NCBI RefSeq assembly: GCF_015278315.1
Contig: NZ_JADIJE010000002.1
Location: forward strand, 372,001-436,000
Direction: 5' to 3'
Origin: Microbacterium ureisolvens
GTDB lineage: Bacteria; Actinomycetota; Actinomycetes; Actinomycetales; Microbacteriaceae
Length of the DNA: 64,000 bases
Shown here in pieces: positions 43,240 to 51,493 of the stretch; within the stretch, counting starts at the first letter, position 1; each line of letters begins with the position of its first letter. The position numbers and the translations under genes were made by a program. Under the pieces are notes generated by a model that had not been told where the DNA came from, did not search any database, and saw only the letters and a program-made list of their open reading frames with translations.

Positions 43240-44460
43240 ATGGGCCGGCAAGCCGCAAACCTCGTGGTCGTGGAGCAGCAGCTCGAGCGGGTGATGACGG
43301 TCGTCCCCTACGTCCTGCTGGTGCTGTCGATGGCGCTGTCGCTCGTCGCGGGGTCTTCGTCGTGGCACGACCAGCTCGTCACGCTCGGCATCGCGCTCGT
43401 CGCGGGGCTGTGGATCTGGCTGATGTCGAGCGTGCGTCCGCCCGGACCGCTCTTCGTCTGGGGGCTCATCGGCCTGATCGCCGTCCTGGCGTTCCGCGAT
43501 CCGTGGTTCGCGGGCTTCTTCGGCTTCGTCGGCTACCTGCAGTCATGGCACGTCCTGCGCGGCGCATGGCGGATCGTCGGCGTCGCGGTGACCGCCCTCG
43601 TCACGATGACGCCGCTCCTGGGCGGCGTCATCGCGCTGACACCCCTGGGAGCGCTCGTCTACGCCCTGGTACTGGTGGCCCTGGTCATGCTCGTGGCGCT
43701 GTTCAGCCTGTTCGGCGACGTCACGGCCGAGCGCGCCGACGAGCGCACGCGGATCATCGCGCAGCTCGAGGAAACCCTCCACGAGAACGAGCAGCTGCAG
43801 CAGCTGCTGATCGATCAGGCCCGGGAGGGCGGCGCGAGAGACGAGCGGGAGCGGATCGCGATGGACATCCACGACACCCTGGCGCAGGGGTTCACGGGCA
43901 TCATCACGCAGCTCCAGGCCGCGGAGCGATCGGCCGACCGGCACGACGACGCCGACATGCGACACCATCTGGGGCTGGCGATGTCGCTCGCGCGCGGCGG
44001 CCTCGACGAGGCGCGGCGCTCGGTGCGGGCGATCGGCCCGCGGATGCTGGATGCCGCGCACCTTCCCGAGGCGATCACCACCCTCGCCGCCGAATGGAGC
44101 GAACGCAGCGGTGTGCGCGCCGTCGTCCAGACGACGGGCAACGCACAGCCTCTCCACCCCGAAGTCGAGACGACGCTCCTGCGTGTGGCGCAGGAGGCGC
44201 TCGCCAATGCGGCGAAGCACGCTCACGCCACCCGCGCAGGCGTCACGCTGTCGTACATGGGAGATCTGGTGTCGATCGACATCCGCGACGACGGGCGGGG
44301 GTTCGATCCGGCGGCCCACGAGACGCGCGGCGGCTTCGGGCTCATCTCGATGCGCGAACGCGCTGCCCGCGTGGACGGCTCGCTGGCGATCGAATCGGCT
44401 CCCGGCTCCGGAACCGCGGTCTCGGCCACCCTTCCGGCGCTCTCGAGGGATGGCGCATGA
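43240..44460 (+). CDS. Sensor histidine kinase, NarL-partner (HisKA_3) type
   Basis: 406 residues. Six hydrophobic segments form the N-terminal sensor (to ~160), then a coiled coil, the dimerisation/phosphoacceptor helix ERERIAMDIHDTLAQGF (His 211) and an HATPase_c domain with N box NAAKHAH and G1 box DDGRGFD. Resembles DesK/LiaS-type kinases that sense membranes. It starts 3 bp after the permease and overlaps the regulator, so it likely controls the exporter. Confidence 0.93.
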   Translation: MGRQAANLVVVEQQLERVMTVVPYVLLVLSMALSLVAGSSSWHDQLVTLGIALVAGLWIWLMSSVRPPGPLFVWGLIGLIAVLAFRDPWFAGFFGFVGYLQSWHVLRGAWRIVGVAVTALVTMTPLLGGVIALTPLGALVYALVLVALVMLVALFSLFGDVTAERADERTRIIAQLEETLHENEQLQQLLIDQAREGGARDERERIAMDIHDTLAQGFTGIITQLQAAERSADRHDDADMRHHLGLAMSLARGGLDEARRSVRAIGPRMLDAAHLPEAITTLAAEWSERSGVRAVVQTTGNAQPLHPEVETTLLRVAQEALANAAKHAHATRAGVTLSYMGDLVSIDIRDDGRGFDPAAHETRGGFGLISMRERAARVDGSLAIESAPGSGTAVSATLPALSRDGA

Positions 44461-45086
44461 CCGTCGCCACCATCCGCGTCATGATCGTCGACGATCACCC
44501 CATCGTCCGCGACGGCCTGCGCGGCATGTTCGCCGGCACGACCGGCATCGAGGTCGTCGCGGAGGCGGCTGACGGATCGCGCGCCGTCGACCTAGCGCTC
44601 GCGCTGGACCCGGACGTCATCCTGATGGATCTGCGGATGCCGCGGCTCGACGGCGTCGCCGCGATCCGCCGTCTCGCGGACCTGGGTTCGCGGTCCCGGG
44701 TCGTCGTGCTCACGACCTACGACACCGAGGCCGAGGTGCTGCCCGCGATCGAGGCGGGTGCGACGGGCTACCTGCTGAAGGATGTCGCGACCGACGACCT
44801 CCTCCGCGCGGTCGAGGCAGCGGCGCGCGGCGAGGCCGTCTTGGCGCCGGCGGTCACAAACCGGCTCATGGGGCGTCTGCGTGAGCCCGAGCCCGCACTC
44901 ACCGAGCGCGAGCTGGAGGTGCTGGGGCTCGTCGCCCAGGGGACGACCAATCGCGACATCGCCGCCGCGCTCTTCCTCAGCGAGGCGACGGTGAAGACGC
45001 ATCTGCTCCACATCTACGCGAAGCTCGGCGTCACCGATCGCGCCTCTGCGGTAGCCGTCGGCTTCCAGCGCGGGCTCCTGCGCTGA
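44457..45086 (+). CDS. Response regulator, NarL/FixJ type
   Basis: 209 residues: receiver domain (MIVDDHPIVRDGLRGMF, phosphoacceptor Asp58 in VILMDLRMP, Lys in GYLLKD) and LuxR-type HTH (LTERELEVLGLVAQGTTNRD). ATGA overlap with the kinase gene. Cognate regulator of the exporter operon. A weak 7-bp hairpin follows between this gene and the convergent one. Confidence 0.94.
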   Translation: MTVATIRVMIVDDHPIVRDGLRGMFAGTTGIEVVAEAADGSRAVDLALALDPDVILMDLRMPRLDGVAAIRRLADLGSRSRVVVLTTYDTEAEVLPAIEAGATGYLLKDVATDDLLRAVEAAARGEAVLAPAVTNRLMGRLREPEPALTERELEVLGLVAQGTTNRDIAAALFLSEATVKTHLLHIYAKLGVTDRASAVAVGFQRGLLR

Positions 45087-45100
45087 TCTCGCCGGACTGG

Positions 45101-45454
45101 TCAGACGGCGAGGGCGGCGCGGTTCGCGAGGACCGCTCCCCACAGTGTGAACGCGATCATGGCGAGGGCGCCGAGCAGCACGACGCCGACGACGACAGGC
45201 AACGGAAGCGGAGTCAGAGCGGAGGCGGTGCTGGCCAGCGCGCACCATCCCGCGATCTCGGTGGGTCGCCGCGCCGCCCGGTGCCCGGCCAGCCACGCCT
45301 CGTCGCTCGCGAGCGTGGAGGGCAGCCGGACGCCGGCGAGCTGATTGCGCCCCAGCCGTCCCGACGCCGCCGCGCGGGCCAGCCACAGCATCAGCAGTCC
45401 CGCCCCGACCATCACGGGGAAGAGGATCGCCCGCGCCACGATCTCCTCACTCAC
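45101..45454 (-). CDS. SdpI/YhfL-type small membrane protein
   Basis: 117 residues with three hydrophobic helices; the segment AASGRLGRNQLAGVRLPST, with W-x-x-GHR in EAWLAGHRAAR, matches SdpI-family proteins (Bacillus SdpI confers immunity to the SdpC toxin). No SdpC-like toxin gene is nearby, so immunity is not implied. The GTG at 45454 has both GGAGGG directly upstream and a TACGTT box six bases away. Confidence 0.83.
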   Translation of the reverse strand: MSEEIVARAILFPVMVGAGLLMLWLARAAASGRLGRNQLAGVRLPSTLASDEAWLAGHRAARRPTEIAGWCALASTASALTPLPLPVVVGVVLLGALAMIAFTLWGAVLANRAALAV

Positions 45455-45460
45455 CCCTCC

Positions 45461-45466
45461 AACGTA
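45461..45466 (-). promoter_or_regulatory. Leaderless -10 box of the SdpI-like gene
   Basis: TACGTT on the minus strand, then GGAGGG, then the GTG at 45454. Confidence 0.4.
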
Positions 45467-45569
45467 TCGGCCGCCGCCCCGCCCGCCGCATCGGCCGGGG
45501 CGCCACGGGAAGCCCGGCGGTGAGGCAAGACCTGCTTGCAGAGGCATCCGTTTCGCGGGCCGGCTGGCC

Positions 45570-45575
45570 TAGTCT
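45570..45575 (+). promoter_or_regulatory. Leaderless -10 box of the ketosynthase operon
   Basis: TAGTCT, then CATCACC, then the ATG at 45583. Confidence 0.55.
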
Positions 45576-45582
45576 CATCACC

Positions 45583-46725
45583 ATGGGGACGACCGCGCAC
45601 GCCTATCTGACGGGGTTCGGTCGCTACCTGCCCGGTGAGCCGGTCGACAACGACGCGATCGTCACGCGCCTCGGCGGCGACGATCCGGTGACCGACCGCA
45701 TCCGGCGCCGCATCCTCGAGTCCAACGGCATTCGTCAGCGGCATTACGCGCTCGACGAGCACGGCGAGCCGACCGAGCTGAACGAAGAGCTCGCGGTCAA
45801 GGCGCTGCTGGCCGCGTTCGACGACCGCGGCATCGATGCGACCGACATCCGCATGCTGGCCTGCGCCACCACGATGGGTGATGTGCTCGTACCGGGATTC
45901 GCGTCGATGGTGCACGGGCGTCTCGGCGGGGGACCGATGCAGCTGCTCTCGGCGTCCGGCGTCTGCGCCTCGAGCCTCGCCGCCCTCGATGCGGCCGTCA
46001 GCAAGATCCGCCTGGGCGATCATCCGCGCGCCGCCGTGGTCGGCTCCGAGCTCGCCAGCCGGAGCCTGCGGCAGCGCCGCTATGACGGCATCCGAGCGGG
46101 AATGGACTCGCACTTCCTGCGCTGGATGCTGTCAGACGGCGCCGGGGCGGTCGTGGTCGAATTCCGGCCGCATCCGGCCAAGCCGTCGCTGCGGGTCGAC
46201 TGGGTGCGGCAGGTGTCGCTCGCCCACGAGCACGACGTCTGCATGCGGGCCGGCATGACCGGCGCCGAGCCGGTCGTCGGCGGAACGTGGCAGGACCGCG
46301 CGATCGACGACGCCGACGCCGCCGGGATGTTCCTCCTCCGGCAGGACGTCGGAGTGCTGGACGACCTCGCGGATGCCGGGATCCGGCAGTTCGAAGAGCT
46401 CGTCGACATCGGACTCGTGGACGTCCGCCACCTCGACCACGTCGTGTGCCACTACAGCACCAACGTGTTCCGCGACGTGGCGTTCGACGCGCTGCAGCGC
46501 CGCATCCCGACGCTCGACACCGATCGCTGGTTCTCGAACCTCGAGACGCGGGGCAACACCGGCTCGGCGAGCATCTTCATCGCCCTCGAAGAGGCGTGGC
46601 GCACCGGCCGGTTCGCGGTCGGCGAGACGGTGCTGCTGGCCGTGCCCGAGTCGGGGCGGTTCTCATTCGCATTCGCCCACCTCACGGTGGTCGCCCCGCC
46701 CGGACAGCAAGGAGCCCCGACATGA
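45583..46725 (+). CDS. Ketosynthase III (FabH-like, DarB/StlD-type)
   Basis: 380 residues of thiolase fold. The Cys-His-Asn triad of KAS III is complete: Cys128 in SASGVCASSLAA, His290 in VVCHYSTN and Asn325 in NTGSASIFIAL. Predicted to condense an acyl-thioester with a malonyl- or ketoacyl-thioester. It is not in a fatty-acid operon (no acpP or fabF), and the sequence recalls specialised DarB/StlD-like enzymes. First gene of a leaderless three-gene operon with a diiron oxidase and a protein of unknown function; a secondary lipid-derived product is likely. Confidence 0.88.
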   Translation: MGTTAHAYLTGFGRYLPGEPVDNDAIVTRLGGDDPVTDRIRRRILESNGIRQRHYALDEHGEPTELNEELAVKALLAAFDDRGIDATDIRMLACATTMGDVLVPGFASMVHGRLGGGPMQLLSASGVCASSLAALDAAVSKIRLGDHPRAAVVGSELASRSLRQRRYDGIRAGMDSHFLRWMLSDGAGAVVVEFRPHPAKPSLRVDWVRQVSLAHEHDVCMRAGMTGAEPVVGGTWQDRAIDDADAAGMFLLRQDVGVLDDLADAGIRQFEELVDIGLVDVRHLDHVVCHYSTNVFRDVAFDALQRRIPTLDTDRWFSNLETRGNTGSASIFIALEEAWRTGRFAVGETVLLAVPESGRFSFAFAHLTVVAPPGQQGAPT

Positions 46726-47420
46726 CCACCTCTGCTACCACCGTCCCCGCCGATTCGCCCGCGGATGCCGCGAACCTCTTCGAACGGCTCGCCGACGTGT
46801 GGGTCGAGCTCGAGGAGCGCCTCGCGGATGTGCCGGTGCTGCGCCGGCTCGCCGAGGGCACGGTGACCCTGCACGACTACGAGCGGCTGCTGTTCAACCT
46901 CCGGCAGCAGGTCGTCGACGGGTCGCCGTGGATCTCGCGGGCGGCGTCGAACTTCGACATCGATCACTTCGCGCTGCGATCGGCCGCGATCCGCCACGCC
47001 GAGGAGGAGCACCGCGACTATCTGATGATCGAGCGGGACTACGTCGCGATCGGCGGCTCGCTCGACGCGCTGCGCGCCGGCCGCAAGAACGTCGGCTCGG
47101 AGGCGCTGTCGGGGTACATGTTCCATTACGCCGACCAGCCGAACCCGGTGGGACTGCTCGGGGCGATGTTCGTCATCGAAGGACTGGGCGCGAAGCGCGC
47201 CGCCGGCTGGGCGGCGCGGTTCCAGGAGGTGCTCGGCCTGGCCGACAACCAGGTGCACTTCATGCGCTACCACCAGGATGCCGACAGCGCGCACACCGGC
47301 GACCTCGAGGCGATCCTCACCTCGGGGATCATCGACGAGCGGGAGGCCGATGAGGTCGTCCGGTGCGCCCAGGTGGTCGCCCGCCTCTACGCGCTGCAGC
47401 TCGAGGAACTGGACCGCTGA
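46722..47420 (+). CDS. Heme-oxygenase-like diiron oxidase (iron-containing redox enzyme family)
   Basis: 232 residues, all-helical. The ligand pattern of heme-oxygenase-like diiron oxidases is visible: Glu51-region helix HDYERLLFN, the AIRHAEEEHRDYL helix with Glu and His97, the VIEGLGAKRA helix (Glu153) and FMRYHQDADSAHTGDLE with His184/Asp188/His191. Characterised relatives (UndA, BesC, SznF central domain) do oxidative decarboxylation, C-C cleavage or N-oxygenation with O2. Starts by ATGA overlap, so it probably acts on the ketosynthase product. The exact ligands need a structure model. Confidence 0.85.
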   Translation: MTTSATTVPADSPADAANLFERLADVWVELEERLADVPVLRRLAEGTVTLHDYERLLFNLRQQVVDGSPWISRAASNFDIDHFALRSAAIRHAEEEHRDYLMIERDYVAIGGSLDALRAGRKNVGSEALSGYMFHYADQPNPVGLLGAMFVIEGLGAKRAAGWAARFQEVLGLADNQVHFMRYHQDADSAHTGDLEAILTSGIIDEREADEVVRCAQVVARLYALQLEELDR

Positions 47421-47421
47421 C

Positions 47422-48294
47422 GTGGCGGCGCCGCGGCCGAGCATGCCGGAGTTCGTTCGCTCGGACCCGAGCATGTGGGAGGCGGTGTACGCCGATCCCT
47501 CCGTCCCGCTCGATCGCGCGCTGGTGCGCCAGATCATCAACGACCAACGGCGCCTGTCCCGGCGCTGGTTCTATCCGATCGCGCGGGTGTTCTCACGAGT
47601 GCTCGTCGCGCTCATCTCGATCGTCAAGCGCGTGCTGCCCTTCCGGTGGATGCCGCTGCGCACGATGGACACGCTGTGCGTCTGGTTCCTGCGTCGCTTC
47701 GTCGCGCCCGGTGCCGTCGAGCTGCTGATCCGCCACTTCGTGGTCGAGACGAACCTCGTCAACTTCATCATCCGCAACACGGCCGTCGACATGGCGCCTG
47801 TCGAACTCCGGCCCGAGACGCTTGCTGGTCTGGGCGACTCGGCCGTGGTGGAGCACGACGTCAACGTCTACGACGTGCTCATCGCGCTGGACGGGATACC
47901 GCTCACGCCGCCGGCAGCGCTCGACTTCGCGCAGCTCGACATCCCTCCGCTCGATGCTGAGCGGGGCCGCCGGCGCTACCAGCGGCTCGACATCCAGACC
48001 GCGTTGTGCTTCATGAACATCCCGTTCTCGATGGCGCTGACGGTGGAGGAGTACCGCCGCGCCGTCCACTCCATCCGGTTCGACGACTCGTTCCTCGAGA
48101 TCCTCGCGCTCATCACCGGCGACGACACCTTCCGCCACTGGAAGCTGGCGGGGATGAGCCTGTGGATGGACTCCAACGTCGACGTGCCCCGGATGGTCTA
48201 CCGCCACGCCCTCGTCTGCGAGTACGCCCACGCGCACCTGGTGAAGCTCGCGGGTGGGGCGTACCCGCGGAACACCGCCGCCGAGTTCGACTGA
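47422..48294 (+). CDS. Conserved protein of unknown function (possibly DUF6999)
   Basis: 290 residues from the GTG directly after the oxidase stop; an ATG seven codons later (MPEFVRSDPSM) is possible. It starts with a Trp-rich segment, has a hydrophobic stretch (VFSRVLVALISIVKRVLPF) that may dip into the membrane, then VVETNLVNFIIRNT and a helical C-terminal half. From memory it resembles DUF6999, but I cannot verify this. Its position as third gene of the operon suggests it acts on, or localises, the product of the first two enzymes. Confidence 0.75.
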   Translation: MAAPRPSMPEFVRSDPSMWEAVYADPSVPLDRALVRQIINDQRRLSRRWFYPIARVFSRVLVALISIVKRVLPFRWMPLRTMDTLCVWFLRRFVAPGAVELLIRHFVVETNLVNFIIRNTAVDMAPVELRPETLAGLGDSAVVEHDVNVYDVLIALDGIPLTPPAALDFAQLDIPPLDAERGRRRYQRLDIQTALCFMNIPFSMALTVEEYRRAVHSIRFDDSFLEILALITGDDTFRHWKLAGMSLWMDSNVDVPRMVYRHALVCEYAHAHLVKLAGGAYPRNTAAEFD

Positions 48295-48340
48295 ACGGCC
48301 GTCCGCCGACGACTCGTCTCGCCGTCGGACCCCGGTCGCG

Positions 48341-48913
48341 TCAGACCGCCGCCGGGTCCACGTCCGGCTCGAAGCGGTCGACGATGGTCTGCACCACCGC
48401 CGCGACGTAGGAGCGGTCCAGCGGCTCCGCCTCCCAGGCCTGGTGCATAGGCCACGCCTCGACGAGGGCGTCCAGGGCCCGCGCCGTCGGCTCGGTGAAG
48501 TGCAGCCCGAGGCTCGCGCGGCTGACCAGGAGCCAGTCGCGGCAGAGGTCGTGGACCCTGGCGTTGTAGTTGCCGAACCAGTACATCTCGAAGAGGGCCC
48601 GCACCTCGTCGGTCGTCGCGTACGACCCGCAGATGAGGTCGACGACGGCCGCGCAGGCCTCGGCGCGGTCGCGGGCGGACTCCATCGTGGCGCGGTACTG
48701 CAGCGCCATCCGCTCCGAGAGCGTCTGGAAGGCGTGCTCGAGGATGTCGGAGAGCCCGTCGAAGTAGTACGTCAGCGATCCGAGCGGCACCCCCGCACGC
48801 GCGGCGATCGCACGGTGGCTGGTCTGATGCACGCCGCGCTCGGCGATCACCGCGAGCGCGGCATCGATGATCCGCTCGCGACGAGCGGGATCGTTCGCAC
48901 CCCGTGCGACCAT
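48341..48913 (-). CDS. TetR/AcrR family transcriptional regulator
   Basis: 190 residues: HTH (RERIIDAALAVIAERGVHQT then SHRAIAARAGVPLGSLTYYF) and an effector domain with several Trp/Tyr residues. Divergent from an MFS gene across two TGTAC-N4-GTACA palindromes, so it very likely represses that gene. Convergent with the ketosynthase operon (46-bp gap), so a link to that pathway is only positional. Confidence 0.93.
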   Translation of the reverse strand: MVARGANDPARRERIIDAALAVIAERGVHQTSHRAIAARAGVPLGSLTYYFDGLSDILEHAFQTLSERMALQYRATMESARDRAEACAAVVDLICGSYATTDEVRALFEMYWFGNYNARVHDLCRDWLLVSRASLGLHFTEPTARALDALVEAWPMHQAWEAEPLDRSYVAAVVQTIVDRFEPDVDPAAV

Positions 48914-48940
48914 GTCGGGCCTCGCCTCCGCTCCGTGATG

Positions 48941-48979
48941 TGTACGATGGTACAGGTTCGCTGTGTACGTCTGTACACA
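48941..48979. promoter_or_regulatory. Twin TetR operators TGTAC-N4-GTACA
   Basis: Two palindromes: TGTACGATGGTACA at 48941-48954 and TGTGTACGTCTGTACACA at 48962-48979 (7-bp arms). Their centres are 23 bp apart, about two helical turns. The first includes a TACGAT -10-like box (48943-48948) reading towards the MFS gene. Confidence 0.7.
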
Positions 48980-48994
48980 AACCGAAGGATCTCC

Positions 48995-50191
48995 ATGCTC
49001 TCCACCCTCCGTGCGCGCCGCCTCGCACTGGCCGCTCTCTTCTTCGTGCCGGGCGTCGGCATCGCATCATGGGTCACCCGCACCCCCGACATCCGTGATC
49101 TGCTGAGCGCCTCGACCGCCGAGATGGGTCTGGTGCTGTTCGGCCTGTCGCTCGGGTCGATGGTCGGCATCCTGTCGTCGGGCCCGCTGGTGGCGAGGCT
49201 GGGCGCGCGCCCGGTCATCGCGGTCGGCGCGGCGGGCATCGTGCTGAGCATGCCCGTGATCGGCCTGGGCGCCGCGGCGGGCAGCGCCATCGCGGTCGCC
49301 GTCGGCCTGTTCCTCTTCGGCGCGGGGATGGGCGGCGGCGAGGTCGCGATGAACGTCGAGGGTGCAGACGTCGAGCGCGTCGCCGAGCGATCGTTCCTTC
49401 CGTTCCTGCACGGATGCTTCAGCCTGGGCACCGTCGTCGGCGCGGTCATCGGCATCTTCGCCACCGCCGCGGCGTTCCCGGTCGCCTGGCACCTCGTGCT
49501 CGTCGGAGCGCTCGCCCTGATCGCCGTGGTGTTCGCGGTGCCACGGCTGCCCGCCCACACCGGGCGCGCAGCGGCGAGGCACGCGACGCCGGAGGCGGCA
49601 TCCGCTCGTCGCGCCCTGTGGAAGGACTCGCGCCTGCTCCTCATCGGCGTCATCATCCTGGCGATGGCCCTGGCGGAGGGAACCGCGAACGACTGGCTGC
49701 CGCTGGTGATGGTGGACGGTCACGGCTTCGATGCGGCGCTCGGCTCGACGATCTACGCGGTCTTCGCGGCGGCGATGACGATCGGCCGGTTCGCGGGCGG
49801 CTGGTTCATCGAGCGCTTCGGACGCCCCGCGGTGCTCTGCGCCAGCGGTGTATTCGCGGCCGTAGGCCTCGCGCTCGTCATCTTCGTCGACAACCAGATC
49901 GTGGCCGCCGCAGCCGTGCTGCTGTGGGGGCTCGGCGCCTCGCTCGGCTTCCCGGTCGCGATCAGCGCGGCCGGGGATTCGGGACTTGACTCGGCGGCGC
50001 GGGTGTCGTTGGTGGCGACGGCGGGCTATGTCGCGTTCCTCGTCGGCCCGCCGGCGCTCGGATTCGTGGGCGACGAGTTCGGTCTGCGCGCGGCACTGCT
50101 GATCCCCATGGCGTTCGCCATCGTCGCCGCGTTCGTCGCACCGCTGATCGGAGACCGCCGCCGCGCGCGAGCGCTGGTCGAGCAGCGCTGA
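48995..50191 (+). CDS. MFS transporter (12-helix)
   Basis: 398 residues with twelve hydrophobic segments (start LALAALFFVPGVGIASWVTR). The outline matches FucP/YbjJ-like MFS proteins: the EVAMNVEG segment and HGCFSLGTVVGAVIG are typical of that branch. Drug, sugar or metabolite efflux is possible. GAAGGAT precedes the ATG. Expression should be controlled by the divergent TetR through the twin operators. Confidence 0.9.
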   Translation: MLSTLRARRLALAALFFVPGVGIASWVTRTPDIRDLLSASTAEMGLVLFGLSLGSMVGILSSGPLVARLGARPVIAVGAAGIVLSMPVIGLGAAAGSAIAVAVGLFLFGAGMGGGEVAMNVEGADVERVAERSFLPFLHGCFSLGTVVGAVIGIFATAAAFPVAWHLVLVGALALIAVVFAVPRLPAHTGRAAARHATPEAASARRALWKDSRLLLIGVIILAMALAEGTANDWLPLVMVDGHGFDAALGSTIYAVFAAAMTIGRFAGGWFIERFGRPAVLCASGVFAAVGLALVIFVDNQIVAAAAVLLWGLGASLGFPVAISAAGDSGLDSAARVSLVATAGYVAFLVGPPALGFVGDEFGLRAALLIPMAFAIVAAFVAPLIGDRRRARALVEQR

Positions 50192-50201
50192 GCCGTCGGC
50201 T

Positions 50202-50960
50202 TTACGAGGCGTCCGCGACCAGGCGGCGGAGGTGCTCGTACTCCTCGTGCATCCCGGGGTTCGCCAGGCGTGGGTCACTCGGCGTCGTGCCCGCCATGAC
50301 CTCGGCGAGGTAGCGACGATCAGCCTCCAGCCGGGCGATCGCGCCGGCGCCCGGCGTCCCGTGGCCGGGGATCACGACCTCGGCCCGTGCGGCGTACGGC
50401 TCGAGCACCTCGAGGGCCGCGAGGTACGCGGGCAGGTCGTCGGGGTCGAAGGGGAGCGGCAGCTCGAGGTCGCTGAGCATGTCGCCGGCGATCAGCACGC
50501 GCTCCGCAGGCAGCCACACCGCGGTGTGACCCGGCGCGTGGCCGTCGTGGACGATCAGCTCGGGTGCGAAGCCCGGCGGAACCGATGCGCGCGGGATCGC
50601 GGCATCCGTCGCCTGGACACGCCCCATGAGATCGGCCAGGTCTGCGGGGAAGCCGTCGCCGAGGCTCGCGAGAAGGACCGCGCGCTCGTCGCGGGCGACC
50701 GCCGCGGTCGCGGCGGAGGCCCAGCGTGGCGCGGCGCCGAACCGCGGGTGCCACAGCAGGTGATCGTGGTGGGCGTGCGTGGCGAAGCCTCCGACCACGC
50801 GGAGGCCGCGTCCCTCCAGCTCGTCGGCGAGCGTGTCGAGCTCGTCCGGCAGCCACGCCGGGTCGATCAGCAGTGCCTCGCCGTTCCGGCAGAGCACCGT
50901 CGACGTCGTCGACATCACCCGGCTCGTCGCGACGAGCACGCCCTCGGCCACCTCGATCAT
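50202..50960 (-). CDS. MBL-fold metallo-hydrolase
   Basis: 252 residues. The zinc-binding motif HAHHDH (THAHHDHLLW), a later His in HAPGHTAVW, Asp in GDMLSDLE and a final His in VVIPGHGTPG complete a binuclear MBL site. Function within the superfamily (thioesterase, lactonase, lyase) is not decidable. The start ATG at 50960 lies eight bases after a TAGAGT box, close to leaderless spacing. Confidence 0.9.
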   Translation of the reverse strand: MIEVAEGVLVATSRVMSTTSTVLCRNGEALLIDPAWLPDELDTLADELEGRGLRVVGGFATHAHHDHLLWHPRFGAAPRWASAATAAVARDERAVLLASLGDGFPADLADLMGRVQATDAAIPRASVPPGFAPELIVHDGHAPGHTAVWLPAERVLIAGDMLSDLELPLPFDPDDLPAYLAALEVLEPYAARAEVVIPGHGTPGAGAIARLEADRRYLAEVMAGTTPSDPRLANPGMHEEYEHLRRLVADAS

Positions 50961-51119
50961 TGCGCGCCACTCTAGCCGCCGGCCCGCTCCTGGCCCCGCC
51001 CGCTCCGGGCCCACCGCCCGCTCCGGCCCCCCGCCCGCTCCGGAAGCACGGCGGCCCCGCTCCGCCGCCGGGGCGTTAGCATCGCTCCGACGGAGAACGT
51101 GCGACGAGAGGCAGGCGGG

Positions 51120-51464
51120 ATGAGCCTGGACGAGATCGACCCCACCGTGCCGCCCTCGGGCGAGGGCTGCGCCGACTGCGACGACGTCGGCGGGTGGTGG
51201 GTGCACCTGCGGCGCTGCGCAGTCTGCGGCCAGGTGCGGTGCTGCGACACCTCGCCGGCGCAGCATGCGACGGCCCACTTCCGCTCGAGCGGGCATCGGT
51301 ACGTGCGCAGCTTCGAGCCGGGTGAGGACTGGTTCTGGGACTACGTCGCCGAGGACTACGTCGACGGGCCGCTGCTGGCTCCGCCCGAGTCGCGTCCTGA
51401 CACGCAGCCGGTGCCGGGGCCGGCGGGCCGCGTGCCGGCCGACTGGCGCGCGCTGATCCACTGA
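51120..51464 (+). CDS. UBP-type zinc finger protein
   Basis: 114 residues. The Cys/His ladder CADC, CAVCGQVRCCD, HATAHFRSSGHRYVRSFE matches the UBP-type zinc finger, which in eukaryotes binds the free C terminus of ubiquitin. Bacteria lack ubiquitin, so the ligand here is unknown. It lies 29 bp before a cyclic-nucleotide-binding/thioredoxin-reductase-like flavoprotein, a pair I recall as recurrent in actinobacteria. TAGCAT at 51077-51082 is a candidate -10. Confidence 0.87.
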   Translation: MSLDEIDPTVPPSGEGCADCDDVGGWWVHLRRCAVCGQVRCCDTSPAQHATAHFRSSGHRYVRSFEPGEDWFWDYVAEDYVDGPLLAPPESRPDTQPVPGPAGRVPADWRALIH

Positions 51465-51493
51465 GGTCCGATGAGCGATCGCGAGGTCATCCG

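Noticed and set aside
45101..45454. SdpI-like protein as part of a toxin-immunity pair
   Set aside because: No SdpC-like secreted toxin or SdpAB processing genes are in the window; SdpI-like proteins are widespread without them.
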